Program-made: the position numbers and the translations under genes
Notes under the pieces: generated by a model
Database searches by the model: none
What the model was told of the DNA's origin: nothing
The model's input: the letters and a program-made list of their open reading frames with translations, nothing else
Source of the DNA: CAYVAP01 sp964343195
Lineage (GTDB): Bacteria; Bacteroidota; Bacteroidia; J057
Direction: 5' to 3'
Assembly (NCBI GenBank): GCA_964343195.1
Contig: CAYFIR010000015.1
Location: 7,931-71,930 of the forward strand
DNA length: 64,000 nucleotides
Shown: one piece after another, positions 63,946 through 64,000 of the stretch
Position numbering within the stretch: the stretch's first letter is position 1
Layout of the letters: every line of letters starts with the position of its first letter

Positions 63946-64000
63946 TATACACCCTATACACCCTATACACCCTATACACCCTATACACCCTATACACCCT
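63946..64000. repeat. TATACACCC nonamer array at the right edge
   Basis: Six perfect 9-bp units, continuing beyond the window. Related words lie at 12292-12337, with complements at 59722-59757 and near 63880-63910. The apparent peptide MYRVYRVYRV on the other strand is only the translation of this array. Confidence 0.95.

Noticed and set aside
63725..63997. 90-codon frame starting MYRVYRVYRV
   Set aside because: Translation of the TATACACCC array and of DNA upstream of the SIS gene.

Overview
The window looks like a chromosomal segment of a member of the phylum Bacteroidota, most likely of the Saprospiria/Lewinella-Haliscomenobacter kind. The reasons are type IX secretion (T9SS) C-terminal sorting domains, a one-protein hybrid two-component regulator with propeller repeats, a 7TMR-DISM sensor kinase, a eukaryote-type GT3 glycogen synthase, an effector-associated domain of the EAD11 type, and promoters of the TTTG-N~20-TAnnTTTG form. 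The species assignment is inference. No rRNA, tRNA, CRISPR array or insertion sequence was recognised.

Layout. 1-3219 (-): dabB and the first 558 codons of dabA, an inorganic-carbon uptake pair that runs off the left edge. 3773-7642 (+): a giant hybrid kinase/response regulator/nucleotide cyclase. 7711-10859 (-): an ATP-dependent DNA ligase and a GT39-like membrane glycosyltransferase. 11158-15712 (+): a PLP enzyme followed by a tightly overlapping trio (DUF1611 P-loop protein, QueC-like PP-loop ATPase, creatininase-family amidohydrolase) whose product is not known to me. 15981-23437: propionyl-CoA synthetase, two small proteins, GT3 glycogen synthase and a FtsX/MacB-type permease. 23789-29947 (-): a marR-tolC-hlyD-RND efflux operon with a putative operator and terminator. 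30245-36627 (+): a Tat-exported HisC-like aminotransferase, an AEC permease and cobalamin-dependent methionine synthase.

36762-39158 is a small accessory island: a frameshifted and truncated gene remnant, a bicistronic HTH/nucleotidyltransferase pair (toxin-antitoxin-like), and a divergent EAD11-SLOG fusion. A perfect 17-bp palindrome lies in the shared intergenic region. This is my first candidate for an undescribed conflict or immunity module. The QueC-like/DUF1611/creatininase operon is my second candidate, probably an adenylation-based metabolic or modification pathway.

41816-56962 (-) is a surface-protein locus: two T9SS proteins, a YadA-like/S74 chaperone-domain protein, a secreted tandem-domain protein and a ricin-astacin metalloprotease. 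A hybrid two-component/AraC regulator follows. Four of the transcription units share a conserved ~45-bp upstream element that this regulator, or an alternative sigma factor, could read. One 207-bp upstream block is duplicated.

57196-63798 holds a PPTase/mnmA operon, a cytidine-deaminase-like gene, a DUF4403 protein, a small membrane protein, a class V aminotransferase and a SIS-domain isomerase. Intergenic DNA throughout carries short tandem words (GAACTAC heptamers, TATACACCC nonamers, AATTCG-type words, CGCAAAGGA-type words). One such array lies in frame inside the PPTase gene, and another supplies the stop codon of the DUF4403 gene.
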